Shown piece by piece: positions 9,171 through 16,911 of a stretch of DNA of 64,000 bases (position 1 is its first letter; each line of letters begins with the position of its first letter). Source of the stretch: SXOA01 sp046153945 (GTDB lineage: Bacteria > Planctomycetota > Planctomycetia > Pirellulales > Pirellulaceae); contig JBJXFF010000201.1 of the NCBI GenBank assembly GCA_046153945.1, positions 9,372 through 73,371 of the forward strand, in the 5' to 3' direction. The notes beneath the pieces are model-generated. The model saw only the letters and a list, made by a program, of their open reading frames with translations, ran no database searches and was not told the DNA's origin. A program made the position numbers and the translations under genes.

Positions 9171-9269
9171 TTAGGTGCGGACGAGCTTCCGTTTGGCCCG
9201 GCGGGCCTTGGCATTGGCGGGGCGTTTTCCGCGGTTGGCTTTCTTCAGGACACGATGCGGCTTGGCCAT
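9171..9269 (-). CDS. Conserved 32-aa basic protein
   Basis: A 32-residue protein, about half Lys/Arg, beginning MAKPHRVLKKANRGKRPA and ending KRKLVRT. The frame extends upstream, but ATG 9269 behind a CTGGAGAAA site is the natural start. The extreme basic charge and lack of hydrophobic core suggest an RNA- or ribosome-bound peptide, comparable in style to Thx or SRA, but no homology to those can be claimed. It heads the fabZ-trmB operon, and trmB is also a tRNA gene. No known family is assigned. Confidence 0.65.
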   Translation of the reverse strand: MAKPHRVLKKANRGKRPANAKARRAKRKLVRT

Positions 9270-9429
9270 GACTTTCTCCAGGATTGCGGGGAGCCTCGGC
9301 ACCGCCGCGGGTTGGTGGGAATCTCCTAAGCTACCAATATTGCCCCGGTTTGAGAAGCCTGACCCCACCGAACGAAGTGCCTGCCGAGTCGGTCTGTCGT
9401 GAATTTCGCGGCGAAACTACAATAGAGGG

Positions 9430-10572
9430 ATGACTTTACGTTACTGGACCGCCGGCGAATCGCACGGCAAGACGCTTGTGGCCATGCTCGACGGCTTTCC
9501 AGCCGGTGTCGAGCTTGATATCGCGCCCATCAATGCCGAACTTCGCCGCCGCCAGGGGGGCTACGGCCGAGGGGGCCGCCAGCGGATTGAAACCGACTCG
9601 GTCGAACTTTTGACCGGCATCTGGCGAAACGTGACTTTGGGGAGTCCCATCGCCCTGCAGGTCGTTAACAAGGATTACAAGCTCGAGCGTCTGGAAGACC
9701 TCTCCAGGCCGCGACCGGGGCATGGCGATTTGACGGGGGCAATGAAATATCTCGGTCCGATCCGCGGCGTGCTGGAACGGGCCAGCGCCCGCGAAACGAC
9801 GGTCCGGGTCGCTGTCGGCGCGGTGGCGAGACAGTTGCTTTCCAAGTTTGGCATCGATGTAATTGGCTATGTTGTGGAGTTAGGTGGTATCAAACTCGAG
9901 CCGCAAGCCGGAACATTGGCGGAACGTTTGCAGGTTCGCGATTCCAGCGAAGTCTATTCCCTCGATCCGTCGAGAGACGGTGAGGTCAAGGCGCTCATTG
10001 ATGAATGTGGCAAGGAAGGGGACACGCTGGGAGGGATTGTGGAAGTCCGCGTCGAGGGACTTCCGTTCGGGCTGGGAACGCACGCCCAGTGGGATCTCAA
10101 ACTGGATGGACGCATTGCCCAGGCCGTGATGGCGGTGCAAGCCATCAAAGGCGTGGAAATCGGCCTTGGATTTGAAGCGGCTCGCCGAAGGGGTTCGCAG
10201 GTTCACGATCCGATTGTGTATGACGAATCCAAGAAACAAACCAACACGCTCGGTTTCGAACGGCCGACAAATAACGCCGGCGGGCTGGAAGCAGGCATGA
10301 CCAACGGCCAGCCGCTGGTCGTGCGGGCGGCCAAGAAGCCGATCAGCACGCTGGCCAAGAAGCTTCAGTCGGTGAATCTCGATACAAAAGCAGCGGAGCC
10401 GGCGGATTACGAGCGGAGCGACGTTTGCGCTGTCCCCGCCGCCAGCGTGATTGTCGAAAACGTGGTCGCTTTTGAAGTCGCCCGGGCGCTGGTTGAGAAG
10501 TTTGGGAATGATAGCCTGGCGGAGATGTTGGCGCGGTTTGACTTGTTTCAGAAGATGGCGAGGGAACGGTAA
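9430..10572 (+). CDS. aroC: Chorismate synthase
   Basis: A 380-aa enzyme that turns EPSP into chorismate, the last common step to aromatic amino acids; it needs reduced FMN. Conserved signatures are present: GESHGKTLVAMLDG near the start, RRRQGGYGRGGRQ, RPGHGDLTGAMKY, ERASARETTVRVAVGAVAR and, near the end, GGLEAGMTNGQPL. Length and motifs are normal for a monofunctional AroC. It is divergent from the basic-protein/fabZ/trmB operon across about 160 bp, which probably holds both promoters. Confidence 0.97.
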   Translation: MTLRYWTAGESHGKTLVAMLDGFPAGVELDIAPINAELRRRQGGYGRGGRQRIETDSVELLTGIWRNVTLGSPIALQVVNKDYKLERLEDLSRPRPGHGDLTGAMKYLGPIRGVLERASARETTVRVAVGAVARQLLSKFGIDVIGYVVELGGIKLEPQAGTLAERLQVRDSSEVYSLDPSRDGEVKALIDECGKEGDTLGGIVEVRVEGLPFGLGTHAQWDLKLDGRIAQAVMAVQAIKGVEIGLGFEAARRRGSQVHDPIVYDESKKQTNTLGFERPTNNAGGLEAGMTNGQPLVVRAAKKPISTLAKKLQSVNLDTKAAEPADYERSDVCAVPAASVIVENVVAFEVARALVEKFGNDSLAEMLARFDLFQKMARER

Positions 10573-10585
10573 ACCCTCACCCCGG

Positions 10586-10606
10586 CCCTCTCCCACGGGG
10601 AGAGGG
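10586..10606. terminator. GC-rich hairpin after aroC
   Basis: A 9-bp perfect stem, CCCTCTCCC/GGGAGAGGG, with a 3-nt loop, 14 nt after the aroC stop. No U-run follows. It has the form of the CCCTCACCCCGGCCCTCTCCC repeats seen in many bacterial genomes, so it may be a dispersed repeat doubling as an attenuator. Confidence 0.45.
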
Positions 10607-10629
10607 TGTGAATGACACGGATGTAGGCC

Positions 10630-11967
10630 ATGCGTCGATTATCACGGAAGAGCTGGTATCAGGGGGCGTTTCTAGCGTTCTGCGCTGCCCCTATGCTTCT
10701 CGTGGTGGTCTGGATCGCTTCGCGCGCGATAGTTGGAGATGCCAATCTGAGTAAGGAAGATTGGGAACGGGAACTCTCGTCGCGGCTGGGGGTGACATTC
10801 AAGATTGATCGTGTGACGTATCCCCAACTCGGACTCGCGGTACTCAATCAAGTTGAATTGATTGATGCCGAAACTGGCGAGCCGGTTGCCCGCGCTGCGG
10901 CCATCGAGGTGACAAAGACGGCTGACGGGTATGCGATTGAAGCGATCTCGCCGGAGATTGAAGCAGCACAGCTTGGCAGATTCTCGCAAGTGCTGCATGA
11001 ACGGCTGCTCTGCCAAGGCATCGGCGGCATCAGCCGGTGCGAATTCGGGGCAAGCGAACTGACACTTCAAGATAAATCTTTTTCGCGGACTATCGTCAAT
11101 CTGAATGGGGCGATGGAACCGACTGATTCAGGTCCTTCGTTATCGGCGTCCTTTCAATGGCCAGATGGTGTCAACGCCGATCACGTCATGGAATGGAAGT
11201 TGTCGCGGAATCTGGACCTTTCACCTCCGGTGACGAGCATCTCCGTGAATACGGGGAAAGCTCGTCTCCCCTGCCATCTCGCTGCCCGTATCTGGCCGCC
11301 GCTGGAGCGGCTCGGGGAGGAAGCGGAGTTTGCCGGCGAAGTTAACTGGCTGCTCTCGGCGAAGGGTTCCGCAGAGCTACGAGGAACATTTTTCGGCGTG
11401 AACCTCGATACTCTGGTCAGCGAGCAGTTTCCTCAAGTTCTCAGCGGCAAAGCGGTGGTCCGAATCGAATCTATGAAGATTGACGACGGCCGGCTGCTGA
11501 ATGCAATGGGAATCGTGGAAGTCCCAAATGGCGGCCGAGTCAGCCGCTCGCTGCTCATGGCGGCAGCGGAGTATTTGAAGCTGCAAAATGAGGCCGGCAA
11601 CAACGGCAGCGAAGTGCTGCCCTATCGGCGGCTGGCAGTTGGCTTTCGGATCGATGGCTCGCAGTTGCAGCTCAAGGGATCGGCAGATGCCGTGACTCCC
11701 GGCGTGCTGATTGCCAATCCCACTGCTCCTGTCCTGAAGGCACTGCCCAATCACTCTGCATCCGCAGCAAACCTGGCCCGCGTGCTGCTCCCCGACAGCC
11801 GTGTTCAAGTTCCGCTAGCATCGCAAACGTCGGGGTTAGTACAACTCTTGCCGGTGCCGGATTCGCAGCCAGCTTCTGCTGGAAACGTGCAGACTGCTCG
11901 TGGCTCGCACATTCCCACCCGTCTCTCGCCAGGTGGATCCTCAAAAAGCGTCATTCGCGAGCGTTAG
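10630..11967 (+). CDS. Membrane-anchored envelope protein, unknown (AsmA-like in outline)
   Basis: A 445-aa protein with one N-terminal transmembrane helix (residues 10-30, with basic residues before it) and a long beta-rich soluble part outside the membrane. The segment KIDRVTYPQLGLAVLNQVEL has the look of AsmA/TamB-like repeats that begin at a membrane anchor, and a second similar block is at about residues 250-330. No catalytic motif is seen. The C-terminal 60 residues are low in complexity. Placed between aroC and the MurE-like gene, it may serve the envelope, but that is inference only. Confidence 0.55.
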   Translation: MRRLSRKSWYQGAFLAFCAAPMLLVVVWIASRAIVGDANLSKEDWERELSSRLGVTFKIDRVTYPQLGLAVLNQVELIDAETGEPVARAAAIEVTKTADGYAIEAISPEIEAAQLGRFSQVLHERLLCQGIGGISRCEFGASELTLQDKSFSRTIVNLNGAMEPTDSGPSLSASFQWPDGVNADHVMEWKLSRNLDLSPPVTSISVNTGKARLPCHLAARIWPPLERLGEEAEFAGEVNWLLSAKGSAELRGTFFGVNLDTLVSEQFPQVLSGKAVVRIESMKIDDGRLLNAMGIVEVPNGGRVSRSLLMAAAEYLKLQNEAGNNGSEVLPYRRLAVGFRIDGSQLQLKGSADAVTPGVLIANPTAPVLKALPNHSASAANLARVLLPDSRVQVPLASQTSGLVQLLPVPDSQPASAGNVQTARGSHIPTRLSPGGSSKSVIRER

Positions 11968-11974
11968 CACTCGT

Positions 11975-12036
11975 TGGAGTTCCGGCTTCAGCCGGTCTGC
12001 TGCCTTTTTTAGGACTGGCTGAAGCCAGGACTCCAG
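11975..12036. repeat. Imperfect palindrome in intergenic region
   Basis: Left arm TGGAGTTCCGGCTTCAGCCG and right arm GGCTGAAGCCAGGACTCCA form a long hairpin with a loop containing CTTTTTT. Arms of this sort (GGCTGAAGCC) recur as REP-like elements in planctomycete genomes. It could also stop transcription leaving the gene before it. Confidence 0.55.
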
Positions 12037-12223
12037 CGATTTTTCGTCTTGACCCCTGCGCCCAAATACTGACAATTCTGGTTCGTTAATCGCCCGGTAA
12101 TAGGTTTGCAGGCGGCCTTGGTCGCCGGCAGACATGCGGCATCCAGCCCATCGCATGGATTGTGATGGGGCCGCCAGCCGGGCTATCCCGCCCGCATCAC
12201 CCGAAGGCAAGGAGGCCTGTAGG

Positions 12224-13729
12224 ATGAAGCCGAATCTCGATCGCGCCGGTATTTCTCTCCGGGACGTGCTGACCAGTGCCCGTTTCGTGCAAACCCCGGA
12301 CGTCCGGGTCACTGCTTGTTGCACCAGTCCCGAGGAATGCAGCCCCGGGGATTTGTTCGTCGCGGTCACCGCGGCGAATTCCGACGGCCATGATTGGGCC
12401 GATGAAGCAGTCCGCTGCGGAGCGTCCGCGGTATTGGCCGAAAGGCTGCTGCCGGTAAGTGGACCGCAGGTTGTCGTGGAGGACTCGCGCGAGGCCCTGG
12501 GGGAAATCTGTCAGGCCCTGGTTGGCCGGCCGAGCGATTCGCTCCGAACCATTGGCGTCACGGGGACCAGCGGCAAGACGGTCACGTCGATGCTCATCGC
12601 ATCGGTGCTGGAAGCCGCGGGCCAGGCTGTGGGAGTCACCAGCAGCATTGGTTATAGCGACTCCGTAGATCAAGTTTCCGCCAAAGCGACGACGCCGAAT
12701 GCCCCGCTCCTCGCCAAATGGCTTTCCCGCATGACAGAAGCGGGTTGCAGCAGTGCGGTACTGGAACTCTCCAGCCGGGCTTTGGCCGAACGGCGGGCCG
12801 CAGGGGTTGATTTTGATGCAGCCGTGCTAACGAATCTGCGGGAGGCTCATCTCTCGCTCCACGGGTCCAAGGAGAATTACCGCCGGGCGAAAGAGCGGCT
12901 GCTGTCGATGCTCAAGCCGGGTGGCTTTGCCGTGCTCAATGCGGACGACGAAGGAAGCACGGAATTGCTGACGCGGCTCGATGCACCTGTCCTCACCTTC
13001 GGCCTGCAAAGCGATGCCGACGTTACCGGCGAAATCATCCAGCGGCAGCGGAGCGAACAGACTTTCCTGATGACGGCCGGCAACGAAACCGTGCCGGTGC
13101 GGACCCAGATGATTGGGGACTATCACGTTGCCAATTGCCTGGCGGCGGCAGCGGTGGGACTGACTCTGGGAATCGACGCGCCGACAATTGCCCGCGGGCT
13201 GGAAGCGGTGGAACGAGTTCCGGGCCGGCTGGAGCGACTGGAATGTGGCCAGAAGTTTGGCGTTTTCGTCGATTCGGCTCGCACACCGGAGCAACTCGCT
13301 TGCACACTGCGGACCCTGCGAAAGAACTCAGCGGGCCGGCTGATTTGCGTCTTTGGCGCTCCCGGCGGGCGGAACAAAAAAGATCGGGCCGAATTGGGCC
13401 GCGTCGCTGAGCGAAGCTGCGACCTCCCCATCATCACCAGCAACGACCCACGCCACGAAGAGCCGCTGCAAATCGCCCACGACATCCTGGACGGCTTTCA
13501 GCGACCAGCCAAGGGACATGTGCTGCCGGGGCGGACGGAGGCAATTCGATTCGCTCTCCTCACGGCCATGCCGGGAGATTGCGTCGTCATCACCGGCAAA
13601 GGTGAACGCGAAGAGCAGATTGTCGGCAAGCGGCGGCTCATGCACGACGATCGGGCCATCGCTCGTGCCTGGCTCTATCGGCAGGGTGGGGAAGAACTCC
13701 GCAGGCCGATGTTTCGAGTGGTAGGATGA
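12224..13729 (+). CDS. Divergent MurE-type UDP-MurNAc-tripeptide ligase homologue
   Basis: A 501-aa three-domain Mur ligase. Domain 1 (residues 10-100) binds the UDP-sugar. Domain 2 has the P-loop GVTGTSGKTVTS (K118), the adenine-side TTPNAPLLA and the carbamoylated-lysine block YRRAKERLL (K223). Domain 3 follows from about 340. Unlike standard MurE, the DYAHTP motif reads DSARTP (Arg at 353) and the DNPR substrate motif reads NDPR (407-410). MurE adds the third amino acid (often meso-DAP) to the peptidoglycan stem. Given these changes the amino-acid specificity, or even the reaction, may differ. ATG 12224 behind AAGGAGG was chosen over an upstream ATG at 12134. MurB and an FtsQ-like gene follow. 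Confidence 0.8.
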   Translation: MKPNLDRAGISLRDVLTSARFVQTPDVRVTACCTSPEECSPGDLFVAVTAANSDGHDWADEAVRCGASAVLAERLLPVSGPQVVVEDSREALGEICQALVGRPSDSLRTIGVTGTSGKTVTSMLIASVLEAAGQAVGVTSSIGYSDSVDQVSAKATTPNAPLLAKWLSRMTEAGCSSAVLELSSRALAERRAAGVDFDAAVLTNLREAHLSLHGSKENYRRAKERLLSMLKPGGFAVLNADDEGSTELLTRLDAPVLTFGLQSDADVTGEIIQRQRSEQTFLMTAGNETVPVRTQMIGDYHVANCLAAAAVGLTLGIDAPTIARGLEAVERVPGRLERLECGQKFGVFVDSARTPEQLACTLRTLRKNSAGRLICVFGAPGGRNKKDRAELGRVAERSCDLPIITSNDPRHEEPLQIAHDILDGFQRPAKGHVLPGRTEAIRFALLTAMPGDCVVITGKGEREEQIVGKRRLMHDDRAIARAWLYRQGGEELRRPMFRVVG

Positions 13730-13848
13730 CGCAGAGACTCGGAAAACGGGTCAGGATTCGGAAAAAGTGACGCGCCCTCGCTGGCGCGCCCGGTCAGTAT
13801 CGGTAAAATTGAAGGGTCAATCAACGCGACTCTTACTGCGACTTTGTT

Positions 13849-14727
13849 ATGGCCATCCCCATCGGTTTTGAGCACATCACGCGCGAGCAGGAGCTGTTGG
13901 CGCCATTCACCTGGTTCCGCCTTGGTGGGAAAGCCCAGTATTTCGCCGAGCCGACGTCGGTGGCGGAGCTGCAAGGGCTGGTGCGACAGGCGGCCAAGGA
14001 TGGCCTGGCGGTTCGCATTCTCGGCGGCGGCTCGAATCTGTTGGTGCGAGATGAAGGGGTGAGCGGGCTCGTCATCCATCTCTCGGCAGCGGCGTTCGGG
14101 ACTATTGCCATCCAAGGGAAAAAGGTCGTCGCTGGCGGCGGTGCCAAGCTGGGGCATGTGATTTCCACGGCCGTGAGGGAAGGGCTTGCGGGGCTGGAAC
14201 AACTTGTCGGCATCCCAGGAACACTCGGCGGCGCGCTGCATACCAACGCCGGATCACATAGCGCTGACATCGGCCAGTGGACGCAGTCCGCCACGGTGAT
14301 GACGCGCAAGGGAGACATCGTCACTCGCAAACGGGAAGAGTTGCGCTTTGGCTACCGCGACAGCAGCCTGGACGAATTGGTCGTGCTGGAAGCGACTCTC
14401 GAACTGGAAAAGGGAGACGCCGCGAAGTTGACCAAGCACATGCAACAGCTCTGGATTCTGAAGCGAGCGAGCCAGCCGCTGGGAGCGGAAGGAGCGGGCT
14501 GCATCTTCAAGAATTTCGGGGGCGTGAGTGCGGCCAGCCTGATCGAAGAAGCAGGACTAAAAGGTGCGCGTATCGGCGATGCCGAGATTTGCGACCGGAG
14601 CCCGAATTTTGTTCTGGCTGGGCCCCGAGCCAAGAGCCGCGACGTGCTGGAATTGGTCGAGCATGTCCGCAAAGTCGTGGCCGAGAAGACGGGTACGGAA
14701 TTGGAAATTGCAATTGAGGTCTGGTAG
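13849..14727 (+). CDS. murB: UDP-N-acetylenolpyruvoylglucosamine reductase
   Basis: A 292-aa FAD enzyme that reduces UDP-GlcNAc-enolpyruvate to UDP-MurNAc, an early cytoplasmic step of peptidoglycan synthesis. Signatures: TWFRLGGKAQYF, LGGGSNLLVRDEGV (FAD binding), GIPGTLGGALHTNAG, and the proton-donor block GAGCIFKNF, where the Ser of E. coli MurB is Cys (C218). A Cys here occurs in many shorter, type II enzymes. The final Glu region GTELEIAIEVW matches the family end. Length matches type II MurB. It lies 48 bp before the FtsQ-like gene. Confidence 0.95.
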   Translation: MAIPIGFEHITREQELLAPFTWFRLGGKAQYFAEPTSVAELQGLVRQAAKDGLAVRILGGGSNLLVRDEGVSGLVIHLSAAAFGTIAIQGKKVVAGGGAKLGHVISTAVREGLAGLEQLVGIPGTLGGALHTNAGSHSADIGQWTQSATVMTRKGDIVTRKREELRFGYRDSSLDELVVLEATLELEKGDAAKLTKHMQQLWILKRASQPLGAEGAGCIFKNFGGVSAASLIEEAGLKGARIGDAEICDRSPNFVLAGPRAKSRDVLELVEHVRKVVAEKTGTELEIAIEVW

Positions 14728-14775
14728 TTCGCAAATACCCGCCTTGGCGGGCTAGCTGACAAGGAGGTCAGCACT

Positions 14776-15720
14776 ATGGGAAACCCGAAACCAGTTCGCA
14801 ATTGGACCCCATCGTTGTTTCGCAAGTTCGCGGGAGGCGGCCTCTTTGGTGTACTCCTACGGCGGCTGATCGCGGCTGCCGTCGTCAGCGGACTCATCCT
14901 GGCCGGCTGGACTTATGCCTGGCGCACTTGGGGGGAGCCGGGGACGGCAGGCAAGCCCTTTGTTGTCACGGCCGAAAGCATCAGCGTCACTCCCCCCCCG
15001 ACTTGGATACACGCCGATGTGAAAGCCGAGGTGGTGAAGAACGGCAATCTCGCCTCGCTGCGTCTGCGAGACCCACAACTGGTGGACCGAGTTTCGCGGG
15101 CCTTTGCCGCCCATAGCTGGGTGGCCAGCGTGAAGAAAGTCAGCAAGCATTATCCGGCCAGCGTGGAAGTGGAACTAGAATACCGCCGCCCTGTGGCGAT
15201 GGTGGAAGTCACCTGGCAAGGCCAGCCGAAGCTTTATTTCATTGACGCCGCCAGCGTCCTGCTGCCGTCGGAGGATTTTGAAAAGGAAGTCGAGCAGAAG
15301 GCTCCGCATTACCTCCGGATCTATGCCGGCGATGTCTCCCCAGCCGGCCGCGCCTTTGGCACGCCTTGGGGAAGCGAGAGAATTGCCGGCGCGGCTCTAC
15401 TTGCCCAGGCGTGGAAGGATCGCTGGCAAAAGTTGGGGCTGTACCGACTGCTGCTCGCCAAGGACGACCCCAACGGCAAGCAGATGTACTTCTTGGAAAC
15501 AAAGGCGGGGACCCGCGTCCTGTGGGGACACGCGCCCGGCAGCGAAATCAAAGGGGAGCAGACGCCACGCGAGAAAATCGCCTGGCTGGAACAGTACGTC
15601 ATCAAGCACGGCCCGCTCGACAAATCCGCTGCCGACCCCAATGAGGGATTGGACTTGCAAACACCCACGGGCAAAGCACCAAAGCAAACGGCCAGGAAGG
15701 GGAACGGGACCAAGCGGTAA
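14776..15720 (+). CDS. FtsQ/DivIB-like POTRA-domain cell-division protein
   Basis: A 314-aa protein with a basic cytoplasmic N-terminus, one transmembrane helix (about residues 33-52), and a periplasmic region. About residues 70-145 look like a POTRA fold (ADVKAEV..., VDRVSRAFAAHSWVASVKKV, YPASVEVELEYRRPVAMVEV), and a second domain follows, as in FtsQ. In other bacteria FtsQ/DivIB bridges FtsB-FtsL to the divisome. Its place just after murB matches the classic dcw order murB-(ddl)-ftsQ. The C-terminal 25 residues are Lys/Thr-rich and look disordered. AAGGAGGT 8 nt before ATG 14776 fixes the start. Identity as FtsQ is inferred from fold pattern and context; identity is low. Confidence 0.65.
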   Translation: MGNPKPVRNWTPSLFRKFAGGGLFGVLLRRLIAAAVVSGLILAGWTYAWRTWGEPGTAGKPFVVTAESISVTPPPTWIHADVKAEVVKNGNLASLRLRDPQLVDRVSRAFAAHSWVASVKKVSKHYPASVEVELEYRRPVAMVEVTWQGQPKLYFIDAASVLLPSEDFEKEVEQKAPHYLRIYAGDVSPAGRAFGTPWGSERIAGAALLAQAWKDRWQKLGLYRLLLAKDDPNGKQMYFLETKAGTRVLWGHAPGSEIKGEQTPREKIAWLEQYVIKHGPLDKSAADPNEGLDLQTPTGKAPKQTARKGNGTKR

Positions 15721-15789
15721 ATCACTGCCGTTCCGGCCGCAATCCGCGTGCTACACTTGCGAAGCTGCCCACTCTCTTGGAGCCTTCGC

Positions 15790-16674
15790 ATGATCCTTCG
15801 CTTACTCCTCGCGTTTTGCCTGGTCCTCGCGACCGTCACCACCGCCCTCGGGCGGGACATCTTTGTCGACAACCTGGGGGGAGACGACCGCAATAACGGC
15901 GAAACTCTCACCCCGCAAGGTAAATCGAATGGGCCGTGCAAATCGATCACGAAAGCTTTGCGGCTAGTGAAGTCGGGAGACCGGATCATTATCATCGCTC
16001 ATCCGGGCGAACCCTACCGCGAGAGCATTGCCGTGCAAAGCGGCTTCAGCAGCGGTCGGGCTGGGGCCCCTGCGGAGATTGTCGGCAACGGGGCTGTGCT
16101 GGACGGGACCATGTCCCTCATTGCTTCGGAGTGGGACTACGAAGGAAGCGATCTTTTCTCCATCCGCCCACGGCTGATGGCCCATCAACAGTTATTTCTC
16201 GGAGACAAGCCTGCCAAACGAGTGCAGGTGAAGGACGGAATTCGGCCGAAACTCGAGCCGTGGGAATGGTGTCTGTTTGAAGGAAAAATCTATCTCCGCT
16301 GCGAGCCGGGGCGCATCCCTGCTTCCTACAATCCCGCCTGCTGCGGGCTGCAAACGGGGATCACGCTCTATGAAGTCCACGATTTGGTTATATCCAATCT
16401 GACCGTCCGCGGCTTTCAACTGGATGGCGTGAATGCCCATGACACGGCCCGTCGGATCGACATTGTGAATGTCACCTCGGTGGACAACGGCCGCAGCGGC
16501 TTCTCCATCGGTGGGGCTTCTCGTGTGCGTCTTGACGATTGCCAAGCTGCCGGCAATGGCAAGTCCCAGGTCCGGACCGAAGGCTATTCGATCACGCAGA
16601 TTCTCGGCGGCAAGCTTGATGAGACCACGGCCCCAGCAGTAGTCAGCGACGGGGGAAAGGTCATTCGCGAATAG
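15790..16674 (+). CDS. Secreted right-handed beta-helix repeat protein
   Basis: A 294-aa protein with a clean signal peptide (ILRLLLAFCLVLATVTTALG, ending about residue 20). Next comes DIFVDNLGGDDRNNGET, a typical opening of pectate-lyase-like beta-helix proteins (DUF1565-like), then a ladder of short strands (LVISNLTVRGFQLDGVNAHD, RIDIVNVTSVDNG) in residues 200-290. Such proteins bind or cleave polysaccharides outside the cell; no catalytic residues can be named here. The frame extends 14 codons upstream; ATG 15790 gives the proper signal peptide. Confidence 0.8.
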   Translation: MILRLLLAFCLVLATVTTALGRDIFVDNLGGDDRNNGETLTPQGKSNGPCKSITKALRLVKSGDRIIIIAHPGEPYRESIAVQSGFSSGRAGAPAEIVGNGAVLDGTMSLIASEWDYEGSDLFSIRPRLMAHQQLFLGDKPAKRVQVKDGIRPKLEPWEWCLFEGKIYLRCEPGRIPASYNPACCGLQTGITLYEVHDLVISNLTVRGFQLDGVNAHDTARRIDIVNVTSVDNGRSGFSIGGASRVRLDDCQAAGNGKSQVRTEGYSITQILGGKLDETTAPAVVSDGGKVIRE

Positions 16675-16686
16675 CGCAAAAAAGAA

Positions 16687-16718
16687 CGGCCCAGTTACAG
16701 GAGACTGCAACTGGGCCG
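16687..16718 (-). terminator. Rho-independent-type terminator, minus strand
   Basis: A perfect 10-bp stem, CGGCCCAGTT/AACTGGGCCG, with a 12-nt loop. Read on the minus strand it is followed by TTCTTTTTT. It would end transcripts from the ceramidase-like gene about 190 bp away; on the plus strand it lies just after the beta-helix gene and may stop that too. Confidence 0.7.
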
Positions 16719-16911
16719 CAAATGAGCCCGGCGACGAGACTTAACGAGCCTTGGGGCACTTACTTCCAAGACCGCCAAAGTTCCGTCGGGACAATTCGTT
16801 CTGGTCACAGTTTGATTACTCGGGTTTTGCCGGTCAAGTCTTTTCCACGGCCACTCTCGTAATTGACATTTTCGCGCACAACTCGTTGCGCCAAGTTGCG
16901 GAGGGCGGTTT

